From the NCBI RefSeq assembly GCF_030272615.1, contig NC_081412.1, positions 545,174,202 through 545,238,201 on the forward strand: a stretch of DNA of 64,000 bases. The letters are read 5' to 3'. The DNA is from Cryptomeria japonica (Eukaryota; Streptophyta; Pinopsida; Cupressales; Cupressaceae). Positions within the stretch are counted from its first letter, which is position 1, and each line of letters begins with the position of its first letter. Below are positions 23,201-33,226 of the stretch, piece after piece. The notes beneath the pieces were generated by a model. That model saw only the letters and a list, made by a program, of their open reading frames with translations. It did no database searches and had not been told where the DNA came from. Position numbers and translations under genes: made by a program.

Positions 23201-24698
23201 AAATTCTCACAAGAAGAGTGTCCACCCTAGGAACCTCTTCATAGCTCTTTCCAAGTTCTCTTGCTATCTCTCACCTTCCTTGCTTAAGTTGTTGAAATAG
23301 TCTCTACTCAATATGGTCACTCGAAAGCATCATTGGTAAATATTTTATACCAAAGATAAAACTTTTAGGCAAGGGCTTCCTATCACCTCTTTCTACCTCA
23401 ATGGTATAACAATTTAGATAGGTATGATTAGATTTACCACCTTCACTCCTTCTACCATTGAAAAGAGAATGTATTTGATGTTTCCACTCCTCACATTTAT
23501 CATACTACACCTATGCCTCTTCAACTTCTTCATCACTCTTCAAGAGTTACTCCATCTACCTGAATAACATATCCTCAAATGTCATTATAACATGGTATAC
23601 AAAAGTAATTCCTTGTATCACCATTTCTCATGGTGTAAAAATTTGCATTCTATTTGATATGAGCTCCACAAGGTGTACATTAAATAGTTTAAGGAAACTA
23701 AGGTAGGAGAACAACTTCCTACAATAATCTTGAGAGGAGGGATACACAATTTTTTTTCATATCTTTACACATTATAGAAATTAAATATAAATAAAAATAA
23801 AAATATCATTCATACCACAAAACGATGATTAAAGTGGAGAAAACTCTTTCAAGAGGAAAAAATCACATTCTAAAAGTCACCCAACATATTATTTAAAGAT
23901 AAAAAAGAATACAATATACCCATGGTAAAATCTTCTCACAAGAGTATCACCAACCAGAGATTCAGAGGTAACTCAACAACTATCAAGCTATCAAAATACA
24001 TCACAATTTATCTAGCTACAATATAATGCCCTTATAAAATAAGGTTACCTTTTAGAAGAGGAAAGCCAATTCAATATATTAACCTATTATAGTTATAAGG
24101 TTGAGACACATTTTTCTCAAAAAATAGAGTGAGGCTAAAATATAAGACTTTATACTACATATAATTGACATGAATTCTCACTCATTTGATTTTCCATTGG
24201 CTAGTTTTTCTTGGCCTTCTCTTTTCTCTAATCAATCCATTAGTAGCCCAATGATATGCTCCCTAATTTTCTTTAGTGTGAACAATTTAGTAAGTGAAAT
24301 ACCATTCATTTTGGTTTTCTTAACTTCGGTGTAGACAAATTATCAAAAAGGAGTATCAAGCTCTAGCAACTTATTTCTTTTTTACACACCACAATCCTAT
24401 TTCCTTGAATTTTTTTATCAAATAGTTGACATGAATTCTCCATCCTATCATATTTTAAATATTAATTTTATTTGAAATAAAATAAAATTATTGAGCACAC
24501 TTGACCCTATATTTTATCTAAAAATTGATATGGGAGCCTGCAGTCAGGTGGGGAGATGGTATTTCTCAAGCTCATACAAAGGAACCTTGAAGAGACAATC
24601 AATACATTAGATATGTTGAGTGTTGTTATAACCATGCACTACTAGAATAGGCTATATATTTATATTATTGAAGGTATACTATGTCAACATCATCTACT
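20277..24698. other. Old unassigned DNA, no gene recognised
   Basis: No LTR pair, primer site or clear domain is seen over 4.4 kb. The minus strand at about 23170-23580 stays fairly open and reads like decayed coding sequence (GRRSEGGKSNHTYLNCYTIE). I do not recognise it and give it little weight. Confidence 0.4.
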
Positions 24699-24985
24699 AT
24701 GGGTCAATGGGGTTAAGCTCTAATAAAAAAAGGTCATAAGGTTCTCAAAATGGAGATCCATGTTCAAATCCCCAAAGTGACATCTAGTGTTGGATTTCCA
24801 AGTGGTGGCTCTTAGACTTCCATTGTGGCTTCTAAGTTGATTTGAGTTGAATAAGTGAATTCTTAGTTGAATATGTTGATGGGGAGGAGGTCCCCCTTGT
24901 GATTTCCCCTTGAATCGGGCTAGGCTGAAAATCCCAAGATTCATTGGGAAAAAAAGAAAAAATAAAAAAATTAATTCACTACATG
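24699..24985 (+). mobile_element. SINE-like element with pol III box B and A-rich tail
   Basis: TGTTCAAATCCCC at 24761-24773 fits the tRNA B box. GGGTCAATGGGG at 24701-24712 resembles an A box. About 200 bp later comes an A-rich tail (GGGAAAAAAAGAAAAAATAAAAAAA). The length and layout suit a tRNA-derived plant SINE. The A-to-B spacing is rather long and I found no convincing target duplication. Confidence 0.4.
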
Positions 24986-25848
24986 GAAGCAAACATTTCA
25001 TGGTTATATTTTATGATAGGAAGCAACTTCTATTCTATTGACCCCAAAAATAATCCCATTGAAAGCCATTTGAGATGAAGAGAACACAATTCTCTATATA
25101 ATCAGATCTTTGAGATATCACCTTATTAACAATAGTGAATTTTGAGACAAAATTTCCCGGAGCCTTTGCGAATTAAAATTTGTTTTCAAGAAATAAGGAA
25201 GATAGTTTCACATTTTGGTTATAAGTCTCAAGATTTTTGAAGACCTTGGGACCATTTTTTTACATGCAAGAGTTCTACATTTTGGGGGACCTTAATATTA
25301 TAGGAAGCTTGGTCCTCCCTTAGGATTTTTTATTTTATATTGTGGCTTTTGGGTGTCAGGTTAGGTCGAGGACCTAGACCTTAGGTTCTAGGAATCTTGT
25401 CAAGACTTGACTCTTGCCTAAAATTTTTATTTTTGGGGCATATCCCACAAACCAAGAAAAACTTGGGACTTGTAACCTAGGTTCCAAGTCCAAGGTGGGG
25501 CCCAACTTTTGACCTAATTTTTAAATTTTTTTACAATTTACAATTTTATTTTTTTAAAATAGAAAGTAATGATTGATCAAACAATTCAAAATTCATAAAA
25601 AATTCTTAAGAGTTTAGAGTTATAGGTTTTACAAACCCAAAATACTAGGTCATCTAATTGAAAATTTTAAGGCCAAGGAAAAAAAAAGAAAATTAAATCT
25701 GAAAATTGTAATATTTTGCCAAGAAATTGTATGATGGTCACCAATATTTTAGGACCACTCAAGACTTCAAAAAATCTATGGGTATGCAAAATAGAGGGAG
25801 CTTTGGAACCAAAAATATGTGCCATATCTTCCCTTTCTTTTGAAATCA
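24986..25848. other. No gene seen
   Basis: AT-rich sequence with homopolymer stretches and short frames only. Confidence 0.4.
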
Positions 25849-26028
25849 AAATGGGTGATAAGACTTATCAAAGCCTTGAAAGTTAAATGGGTCTGAAGAG
25901 TTATTCAAACTTCAAAATTGAAATGGGTGCTAAGACTTATCAAAACATCAAATTGAAATGGGTGTAAGGACTTATCGAAACCTTATAACTGAAATGTGTG
26001 TCAAGACTTATCAAAGTTTCGAAGCTCA
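25849..26028 (+). repeat. Five-unit minisatellite, about 36 bp
   Basis: AAATGGGTGnnAAGACTTATCAAA-type units start at 25849, 25885, 25921, 25956 and 25992. Units differ by several substitutions. Confidence 0.85.
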
Positions 26029-26321
26029 ATAACATAGCACAAAAAAAACTAAGAAAACTCATTAAAAGTAACTAAGATGGAAAATAAGAAAATAATTGTT
26101 ATACTACTAGGAACATAAAACAATGAGAATGAATGAGGAAATGATAAAAGAACACAAGGGGATCACAAATTCATCAAGTGAAAAGGAGGGGTGTGTATCC
26201 AGGGTATAACAAATTCTACATTTCATTAATTTATATCATCTTAAGATTCAAAATATAAACACCACTTTTAGGTGGTTGTAATTGAAAATTATATTTATGC
26301 ATTCTTTATAAATATGTGACA

Positions 26322-27110
26322 TAGTTTTGACCTATAACCCTAATATATTATTCAAGGAACTTGTAAGATTTCATAGATTACAAATAAGTATAGTATTAGA
26401 TAGAAACATAAGATTTGTTGGTTAGTTTTGAAGAATATTATAGAAGAAAATGAAGATGGAGTTGAAGTTATAATTGGGATATATCTTTAGAACACAATGA
26501 GTATTTTTATAATAATTCAATGAACAAGAGAATAGGAAGAATATCATTTGAGATAATATATGATAATAATCTACGAAATGTATGACCTGAGAAATACTAT
26601 AAACAAAGAGAAAAGAGGAGTAGAAGTAGAAGAATTTTATATCATATGAATGTATTGGACGAAGAGGTAAGAACAAAATTAGAAAAAAAAAATTCCAAAT
26701 ATAATGAAAAGTCTTACATGAAGATGAAACATAAGGCATATGTAGTAGGATATGAAGTGATATATATATGTTCAAGGAAATATTTCCACAAGGAACTTAC
26801 AATAAGCTGAAGGTGAAGAAGTTTGACTCTTGTAAGATCATTAAGAAGTTTGCTTCAAGAAATGTAAATGAAGTTGAATTACCAAAACGTTTGGGTTTAT
26901 CACCACTGTTTAACATTATGGAATTGGATGAGCACCATGAAAGATAGAAGGAAGAAGACTTATTAGAGGTGAATTAGAGAAAACATATAATTAATAGTAG
27001 ATAGAAGAAATTAAGGAGATCCTTGATAAAATAGTTGGAAAGAGAAATAGAAGTAAATAATACAAAGATATTTGGTGAAATGAAATGAGTAAATTGAATA
27101 ACCGACATAG
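26322..27110 (+). pseudogene. Gypsy (chromovirus-type) integrase and chromodomain relic
   Basis: Short collinear stretches of a Gypsy integrase are readable across frames. There is a core piece (LFKELVRFHRL, then SIVLDRNIRFVG, where intact copies have the catalytic SDRD), then YNNSMNKRIGRISFEI. The C-terminal GPY/F-like module follows (FPQGTYNKLKVKK, VELPKRLGLSPLFNIMEL). A damaged chromodomain-like tail (EILDK-VGKRNRSK) ends it near 27090. Chromodomain integrases target heterochromatin marks. RT, gag and LTRs were not found, and stops, a deletion and frameshifts show great age. Confidence 0.75.
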
Positions 27111-27383
27111 ATATCTATATTTAAAGTGAACTATTTTTATTTTCCTTTATCCTTTCCAAAATGAGGAACTTAATGCTTCATTATATGTGGTGTTTGATGC
27201 AAGAGCATCCATGACATACGAACAATCTTATAGCATGGAAAAACAATTTTCTCCTATACTTGTTTTATATTGTGGATCTTAATAGCTTCCTAATCATCAA
27301 ATATTCTTACTATAAATGATTTCTATTGTAAAGACATATTCTTGTTCTAGTCATCATGCCAAGAATATAAAGATTCTAGACAA
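27111..27383. other. Unassigned, probably downstream of the Gypsy relic
   Basis: No gene or LTR edge is recognised. Confidence 0.3.
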
Positions 27384-27463
27384 AGATTTTACTATACAAC
27401 ACCACATATTATGACCATACTAGATATAGATTTTACTATACAACACCACATATTATGACCATA
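27384..27463 (+). repeat. 44-bp tandem duplication
   Basis: AGATTTTACTATACAACACC and the following CACATATTATGACCATA occur at 27384 and again at 27428, essentially identical, so the duplication is recent. Confidence 0.9.
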
Positions 27464-27703
27464 GCTTCCAAATATATTAGAGCTACATGATTTCTCAAAT
27501 TAACCAATGGTATGACTAGTATGAAATTAATTTTGATCAATGATATGAGAGCCCAGTGACAAAAGAACCAAACTATGTGAAACTTATATAAATTTACCAC
27601 CTCAACTGATAAATTCTCAAAATAAATCTAATAATTAGATAATTTGTTTACCCTACTATCATTTGGAAGGGTTCTTCCTCTCCTTTTCAGCTATGACAGG
27701 AAA

Positions 27704-28050
27704 GATGTATTAGCGATCCAGCAAAAAAGAATAGGAGCATTCAGAAGGATTATCTAATGGTAAGCCATGCACACGAAAGAAGAAACTAACCCCATGAATC
27801 CAATGATCATTTAACTTCACAATATTCTGAAAAACTCATTATTTCATGCTAGATCAGGGGCAAAGATAGATGTATCAGTGATCCAACAAAAAGGAATAGA
27901 AGAATTGAGAAGGATTATCTAATGGCAAGCCATGTACAAGAAACAAGAAACTAACTCCATGAATCCAATGATCATTTAACTTCACAATATCCCGAGGAAA
28001 CCCCTCATTATTACATGCTGAATCTACATCAAGGGCAGGGCATGCCCAAA
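27704..28050 (-). repeat. Duplicated segment, about 165 bp, with matching minus-strand frames
   Basis: 27704-27868 and 27869-28035 are diverged direct copies. On the minus strand both read KLNDHWIHGVSF and HGLPLDNPS, with mostly conservative differences between copies. This hints that the unit was once coding. The 62-codon frame at 27875-28063 covers the right copy. I do not recognise the product. Confidence 0.65.
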
Positions 28051-28159
28051 TAGAATACATCATAAACCCTTGCCTTTAGGGAATACCAATCATTGGAAAC
28101 CAACTATTTTACAATCCTAAACAGACTATCAATGGAGATTTTATAAAAGTCTCAACAAG

Positions 28160-28555
28160 TTACCCTAACAAGATTGGGAAAAAAGTGAAAGAACAGTTCA
28201 CATCAGCAGGGAAGGGAGCTGCAGGGTGCTGCCATCCATTAGGACTAGGGTTTGCATCGAGGGATGGCCCTCTGCTATTCTCTGCTTCCACTGCTGCCAC
28301 ATTATCTTCTGGTATTGGGGTCATATGATCACTGCCTTCATGCGAAACAGGTTGCAATGGAATGAACAGAGGTGACAGCAAAGGAATCGGGATCCTGTTC
28401 CTGCACTGATCTGACATACTAGTGGACTTTACCTGCAGAGGTGGTGGTGCCCTCTTCTGTAATCTCTTTCTGCCATTAGAATCCTTAGAAAACAAAGACC
28501 CACTAGGGATCAAAGTCTCTAAAGACTCATAAGAATCAGAAGTGGCTTGAGCCAT
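28160..28555 (-). CDS. Intact 131-codon ORF of unknown function
   Basis: I do not recognise this protein. It starts MAQATSDSYESLETL, then has a basic patch (GRKRLQKR), a proline-rich stretch (APPPLQV, RIPIPLLSPLF) and a low-complexity acidic middle, and ends FFPILLG. No signal peptide, membrane segment or zinc motif is visible. The region is clearly richer in G and C than its surroundings, and no stop interrupts it. A TATA-like GTATATAGA lies at about 28600-28610 on the same strand, some 50 bp before the ATG. GGTAACT after the last codons could be a splice donor, so this may be a first exon. Alternatives are a LINE ORF1 start or a captured gene fragment. The duplicated frames at 27.7-28.05 kb lie downstream on the same strand. 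Confidence 0.35.
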   Translation of the reverse strand: MAQATSDSYESLETLIPSGSLFSKDSNGRKRLQKRAPPPLQVKSTSMSDQCRNRIPIPLLSPLFIPLQPVSHEGSDHMTPIPEDNVAAVEAENSRGPSLDANPSPNGWQHPAAPFPADVNCSFTFFPILLG

Positions 28556-29531
28556 ACTAATTCACTTGCTGTTTTTGATCGACAAGATAAAGATTATATG
28601 AATCTATATACTCATTTCTCTTCATCTTGCAGTCTACTTATAATGATAAAATTTAATACTTTCGACCTGGATCCCAATTGTACAGGCACCTTGGGAAATG
28701 CTAAAGCATAGAATAGAGGGAACAAGGTTGTCACGTCGACTTGTGGATATATCCAATGTATATATGCACTGGGAAGCTTCTGCGTATCCGTAGTGCTCCA
28801 TGTGAAGCACATGTAAGTCTGTGCAGTCAGTTGAGATCTACAGTCCAGGAGTTACGTTGGCCGTGATGATTACACCTGTTGCATGGGATGATATTATTTT
28901 AATCTGAGTTTGTTTGGATTGTATTATATTAAAGATATGATGTTTCCCATTCAATGCAAATGCCTTGGATAAAGCTCTGTATAAGTTACAATATGTAATT
29001 TAATTTTTTTCCTTTTCATGGATTTCAGTCAGCATGAGTTGGCTTGTCGCTGATCTATCCTTTGTTTATGCTGTTTCATGTTATCAGAGGGAGCAAGTAA
29101 TCTGCAGGATGATTCTTAGAACATGGTGGAAATAAAATAAACGTTAAGAAATCATTAAATATCAGGCAACTTTATATATAGCTTTTGCAGACAGTTTATA
29201 ATAAATAATAAATAATAATAATAATGTTTGATGCCATTACTTGATATACGCAAGATGGACTCAACAAAGGTATCCCGTAGTGGAAATATACAATCATTAA
29301 AAATGTTATTGTAGTGTTCGTATGCATAGCTTAGCTCGTTTTATTGTGATTCAATTTGGGAAAATTTTAATGTTATGAATTTCTAATGCATGCTAAACTA
29401 AGGATTTTTTACTTCATTACTCATAAATCAATTTCATTGTTATTTGTCATGATAGTGATTTAGGTTCAATTTTATGTATATCTCATGTTTATTTAACTAA
29501 TTTTTAGGATTATAGATTAATGTTATACAAA
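28556..29531. other. Upstream of the 131-codon ORF; no gene seen
   Basis: Moderate-complexity sequence that may hold the promoter of the minus-strand ORF. An (AAT)n microsatellite lies at about 29197-29225. Nothing else is recognised. Confidence 0.4.
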
Positions 29532-29536
29532 AGATG

Positions 29537-29867
29537 TGTTAGAGTTATCTTGTATTAGTTTTAATTATTAGTCTATTATACTCTACGCTTAAGATAAACT
29601 TAGACATTTAATAATATGGTAGGTATTTAATAATTATATTCTAATTATTAAATACATTTTATCCCTTTAGGGTTGAACATCTTTAGGGTTGCATATTCTC
29701 CTTTTGTAAAGATTGTATTGTACCTTTTTATGCTATTCCCTCTTTGAATGATAATCTTTTTCTTCAGAGCCATTATTGTGTTTTTGTCTCCAATCTTCTC
29801 TTGTGACAAGTATTTTGTTTGCAAGTTCTTTTGGCATCTCTGAAGTTGTATTTACTCAACTTCTTCA
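29537..29867 (+). repeat. Element G 5' LTR (331 bp)
   Basis: It starts TGTTAGAGTTATC and ends CAACTTCTTCA. It is shorter than the 3' copy because of indels in AT-rich stretches near the start and middle. Confidence 0.9.
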
Positions 29868-29880
29868 TGGTATCAGAGCC
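29868..29880 (+). other. Element G primer-binding site
   Basis: TGGTATCAGAGCC directly follows the 5' LTR. It is the initiator-Met tRNA type. Confidence 0.9.
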
Positions 29881-30981
29881 TACATCTGGTGCTGCTTGTT
29901 CTTGATTTTTCAGAAGATTTTTTTTGGAGGCAAGGGTTTCAATTTTTTTCAAAGTTTTATTTTGGATCTGGAGTGCTTCTTTGTTTCTGGGCATTTTGGG
30001 CTCAAACTGACTTCACCATTGAGCTCTGAACACCCCAAAACCCCCATTTTCATATAAAATTTGCCCAATTTGGACAACTTTGGCTTTGATTTTTTTTTTT
30101 TTGATTTTGGCCCTTCAAGGGCATGCTTTTCGAGAAATTTTTTTGGGTAGTTTAATGGCTTGCCCAAGCCGGAACCCTCACCACCAACTATCGGCAGTCT
30201 GTTAACCGTCGAGGCCAACCCTCATAGTAATCGTCGGCCCCACCTCACGGTAACTACCGACCTGACCACAATAGACTGTGGTGGCTTCATCGTCTGTAGC
30301 TCGGGAGTTGTCGCCCGACCACTTGGAGCATAGTCGTCGCCAACTCAAGAGTCATCACCTGACCACTCAGAGCACAGTCGTCGCCAGAAGCACAACTATT
30401 GCCACTCAGAGCACCTCTGCCACTGCCGCCGCTTAGCCACCACAACCCCGCCCAACCACCACCGTCGCCCAGTCACCTCCTCTTGCTCCTCTTAGAGAGC
30501 CTTTTTGACTGGGGGGGGGGGTGTTTTTGTCATAACTTGGAAAAACGTTGTTGATTTTTTAAAAATATTATATCGCCAAAAAGCTCTTTTAGAGCTCTAT
30601 TCAGATCTGGAGGTAAGATTTGCTGATTTTTTCATTTTGTACCTATTTTTTGTCATCAAAGTCAGAGTTCTTTTCTGCACTTCAGGAGCCATAACTTGGG
30701 CAAACGGACTCCATTTTTGGCAAACAAATAGGTGTCAGAAGGGTCTTGGAGAGCCCTATTCAGATTTGGGGTTAATTATTCCAGAAATTTTACCAATTAC
30801 AAAAGATATTCGCATGAAGATTTTTTTGCACTTGCTTTCTTTTCTAGCTCTCAAATTGTACTGGGGTTTGGTTTTACATCTTGTGGGGGGTGTTATTTTC
30901 TACTTTCTGTAATTTACTTCAGGAGATCAGAACACCTCAAAATTTAAAATAAAATCCCTTCTGCATCCTTTGTCTAATCTA
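29881..30981 (+). other. Element G untranslated leader with GC-rich block
   Basis: No gag frame is present. 30170-30500 is unusually GC-rich for the window, with repeated GTCGTCGCC and GACCAC(T)nGAGCA phrases, followed by a G-run. The 135-codon frame at 30505-30912 has no gag motif and I treat it as leader sequence. Confidence 0.6.
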
Positions 30982-31761
30982 TGTTGGCAAATGCACACTC
31001 CAATGAGAAATTGTAGGTGATTGAAGGTATTGTCATTGATGGCAACCTTGCAATCCTATGATACTAGCAGGCACCGACACCGACAGACTCAACACCAGCA
31101 CACAGATCACCGACACCAAAAATATTGATCATTGGTACCATGGTCAACAAGAATTTTGTCTAAATATATTTTGTATTTAAATTCTAAAATCTTTTGTAAG
31201 CCGACTTGGCGGATTGTAATATGACTCATATAAGTATGAGATCATTTAGTGTGTGATAGATAAAAAAAGATTAATATAGACCTAATGTGTGAATTGTAAG
31301 GCAGATATTGGATAAGGGTTTATGTATATTGCAGAGCTTAAACCGGTACTGAATCTAGCATAGTAGATGCTAATTTGAAGCAGTACAAGATATTGGATTT
31401 GTATAATTCATTTTTGTAAGTCAGTGTGACTTCTTTTGTAACTGAGCAGTGAGCTCTAGGCACTTGGTCTTCCTGCATGTGCAGGCCCCTATTATAAACA
31501 GTAATATTCCCTTATTAGCTAGTAAGTAAATATTGTGGGTCACAAATCCTACTGATGTTTTTCCCACATCGGGTTTCCTTGTTAAAAATACTGTGTTATG
31601 GTGTGTCTCTTATGTTATGGTTATTGCTCTTATTTACTGCATTAATTTTGGTTTACCAGTACACAGTTTTGATATGCTTTTCATGTTATAATTCAAATAA
31701 ATTCTTATACCGGTCAGATACTGATTCACCCCCCCTCTCAGTATCTTTGGGAATCCTAACA
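30982..31761 (+). repeat. Element H 5' LTR (780 bp)
   Basis: It starts TGTTGGCAAATG. Near the end it carries GATTCACCCCCCCTCTCAG, a pattern also present, reverse-complemented, at one end of the I, J and L LTRs. It ends CCTAACA. A palindrome CTGCATGTGCAG (31474-31485) sits just upstream of TATTATAAAC (about 31490-31500). Confidence 0.8.
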
Positions 31762-31805
31762 ATTGGTATTAGATCCTAGTCCTCTATTTTCAAAAGCCTG
31801 ACAAC

Positions 31806-32921
31806 TTGAGGAAGATCTTGACAACGGTAGAGATGGAAAACTTGAGAAAGAAATTGGAAACATCTCTTTCAAACTATGATGCAGAAAAAGTGAAGAATAT
31901 CAAACTTGAAGATGGTCTGAAGGTTGCACAGGATATTATTCGAGGACTTCAAGAAAATTTCACTATAGAAAAGAATAAGAGAAAAGAACTTTGTGAAAAG
32001 ATGCAGAATGATGAAGATGAAAAAGAAACTTTTAATGATTTGGTAAACAAACCGAGACAAGAAAACAGTACAATGAAGAATGAGATGCAAGATATGACTA
32101 TGAGATTTTGTAAAGAAACTGAAAATTGGAAGAAGAATGAAGAGGAATTGGTTAGAAGACTGAATGATGCTATAAATGAAAACACAAGACTTAGCCATGC
32201 AAATGATATGTTAAAAACATATTTGATGCATACACAAAATGACAGAACTGAACTCATGAGACAGAAAGGAATCTTGGAGAGTGAACTGGCTGTTGCAAAT
32301 CAATACAAGGAAAAATTCAAGAAAAGTTCAGAAGAACTTGATAACATGCTGAAGAATCAAAAACCAAATGGTGATGCAAATGTCCTTGGCTTTGAAGTTG
32401 ATGAAAGCTCTGGTACTGTAAACAAACATGATCATAGCAAACCGGTAAGCCAACCTAATGCTTACAAATTTAATGGGAAATGTTTTAACTATAACAAGTA
32501 TGGTCATAGAGAAAATCAATACAGATTTAGAAATTATCAGAACACTAATGCACCCACCGATCAATGTTCTAAATGCAACAAAGTTGGTCATAATTCCAAA
32601 AATTGCAGAATGAATGTAAGATGTTATGTTTGTGGAATATTTGGACATCTATCTAATCAATGCAGAATACAAACCGACATAGGATATGGGAAAGCTATTC
32701 AGAAAAACAATGTGACTTGTTATCCTTGTAACAAAATTGGACATATTGCAAAATTTTGTAGAAGCAAGACATCACCGACAAATAACAAAGGACCCAACTT
32801 GAAAGGTAAAGAAAAGGTTGAAGAGGTAAAGCAAGAATTCTCAAAACAATGGATCAGAAAATCAGATCAGAATGTTGATGGGAATACTCCTCCACCGACA
32901 GGAGACTCTTCATCCAATTGA
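31806..32921 (+). CDS. Element H gag-like protein: coiled coil plus CCHC zinc knuckles (371 codons)
   Basis: The ATG lies only about 45 bp from H's LTR. Residues 1-185 are highly charged with heptad-like spacing (MENLRKKLETSL, KKNEEELVRRLND), predicting a long coiled coil. Four nucleic-acid-binding knuckles follow: a damaged one near 226 (CFNYNKYGH) and good ones near 254 (CSKCNKVGHNSKNC), 273 (CYVCGIFGHLSNQC) and 305 (CYPCNKIGHIAKFC). The usual UBN2 capsid domain is missing from the front. The closest parallel in the window is the C-terminal half of element L's gag. It may be a gag with a deleted capsid or an accessory RNA-binding protein. The frame is intact. Confidence 0.7.
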   Translation: MRKILTTVEMENLRKKLETSLSNYDAEKVKNIKLEDGLKVAQDIIRGLQENFTIEKNKRKELCEKMQNDEDEKETFNDLVNKPRQENSTMKNEMQDMTMRFCKETENWKKNEEELVRRLNDAINENTRLSHANDMLKTYLMHTQNDRTELMRQKGILESELAVANQYKEKFKKSSEELDNMLKNQKPNGDANVLGFEVDESSGTVNKHDHSKPVSQPNAYKFNGKCFNYNKYGHRENQYRFRNYQNTNAPTDQCSKCNKVGHNSKNCRMNVRCYVCGIFGHLSNQCRIQTDIGYGKAIQKNNVTCYPCNKIGHIAKFCRSKTSPTNNKGPNLKGKEKVEEVKQEFSKQWIRKSDQNVDGNTPPPTGDSSSN

Positions 32922-33226
32922 AGAAAAATTCTTTGGGGGGTTTAGCAACAAACTGAAAAACATGCTAATATACCTTCGGTTGATGGTGAGAAGTTGAATT
33001 ACTTCTTTACTGACAGATGAGTTAAGTTGTTACTTAACTAGCAAGCATTAAATGTGGTAGTTGGAGAAAATAACATTATAAAGTAAGTGTTTTGGCTCCT
33101 TTTTTATTCACCGAGCATTCAAATCTTCGAGAGCGCGAAAATTCTCGAGCGAAGGCATCCTTAGTGAAAAAGTGAAGCAGTTCATCCAAGCACTCATCCT
33201 TAAGGCAGATTGAGGTACTTATAACT
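32922..33226 (+). other. Spacer between the two H ORFs
   Basis: Non-coding. The last 130 bp are richer in G and C and contain the inverted phrase TCGAGAGCGCGAAAATTCTCGA. This could be a leader for the second ORF, but I see no firm promoter. Confidence 0.4.

Noticed and set aside
23170-23580. Minus-strand coding relic (GRRSEGGKSNHTYLN wording)
   Set aside because: Open in part, but no domain is recognisable and AT-rich DNA gives such stretches by chance. It is mentioned only in the regional note.
30505-30912. 135-codon + strand frame in G's leader
   Set aside because: No gag or other motif. It begins in a G-run next to the GC-rich leader and overlaps a second frame of similar quality.
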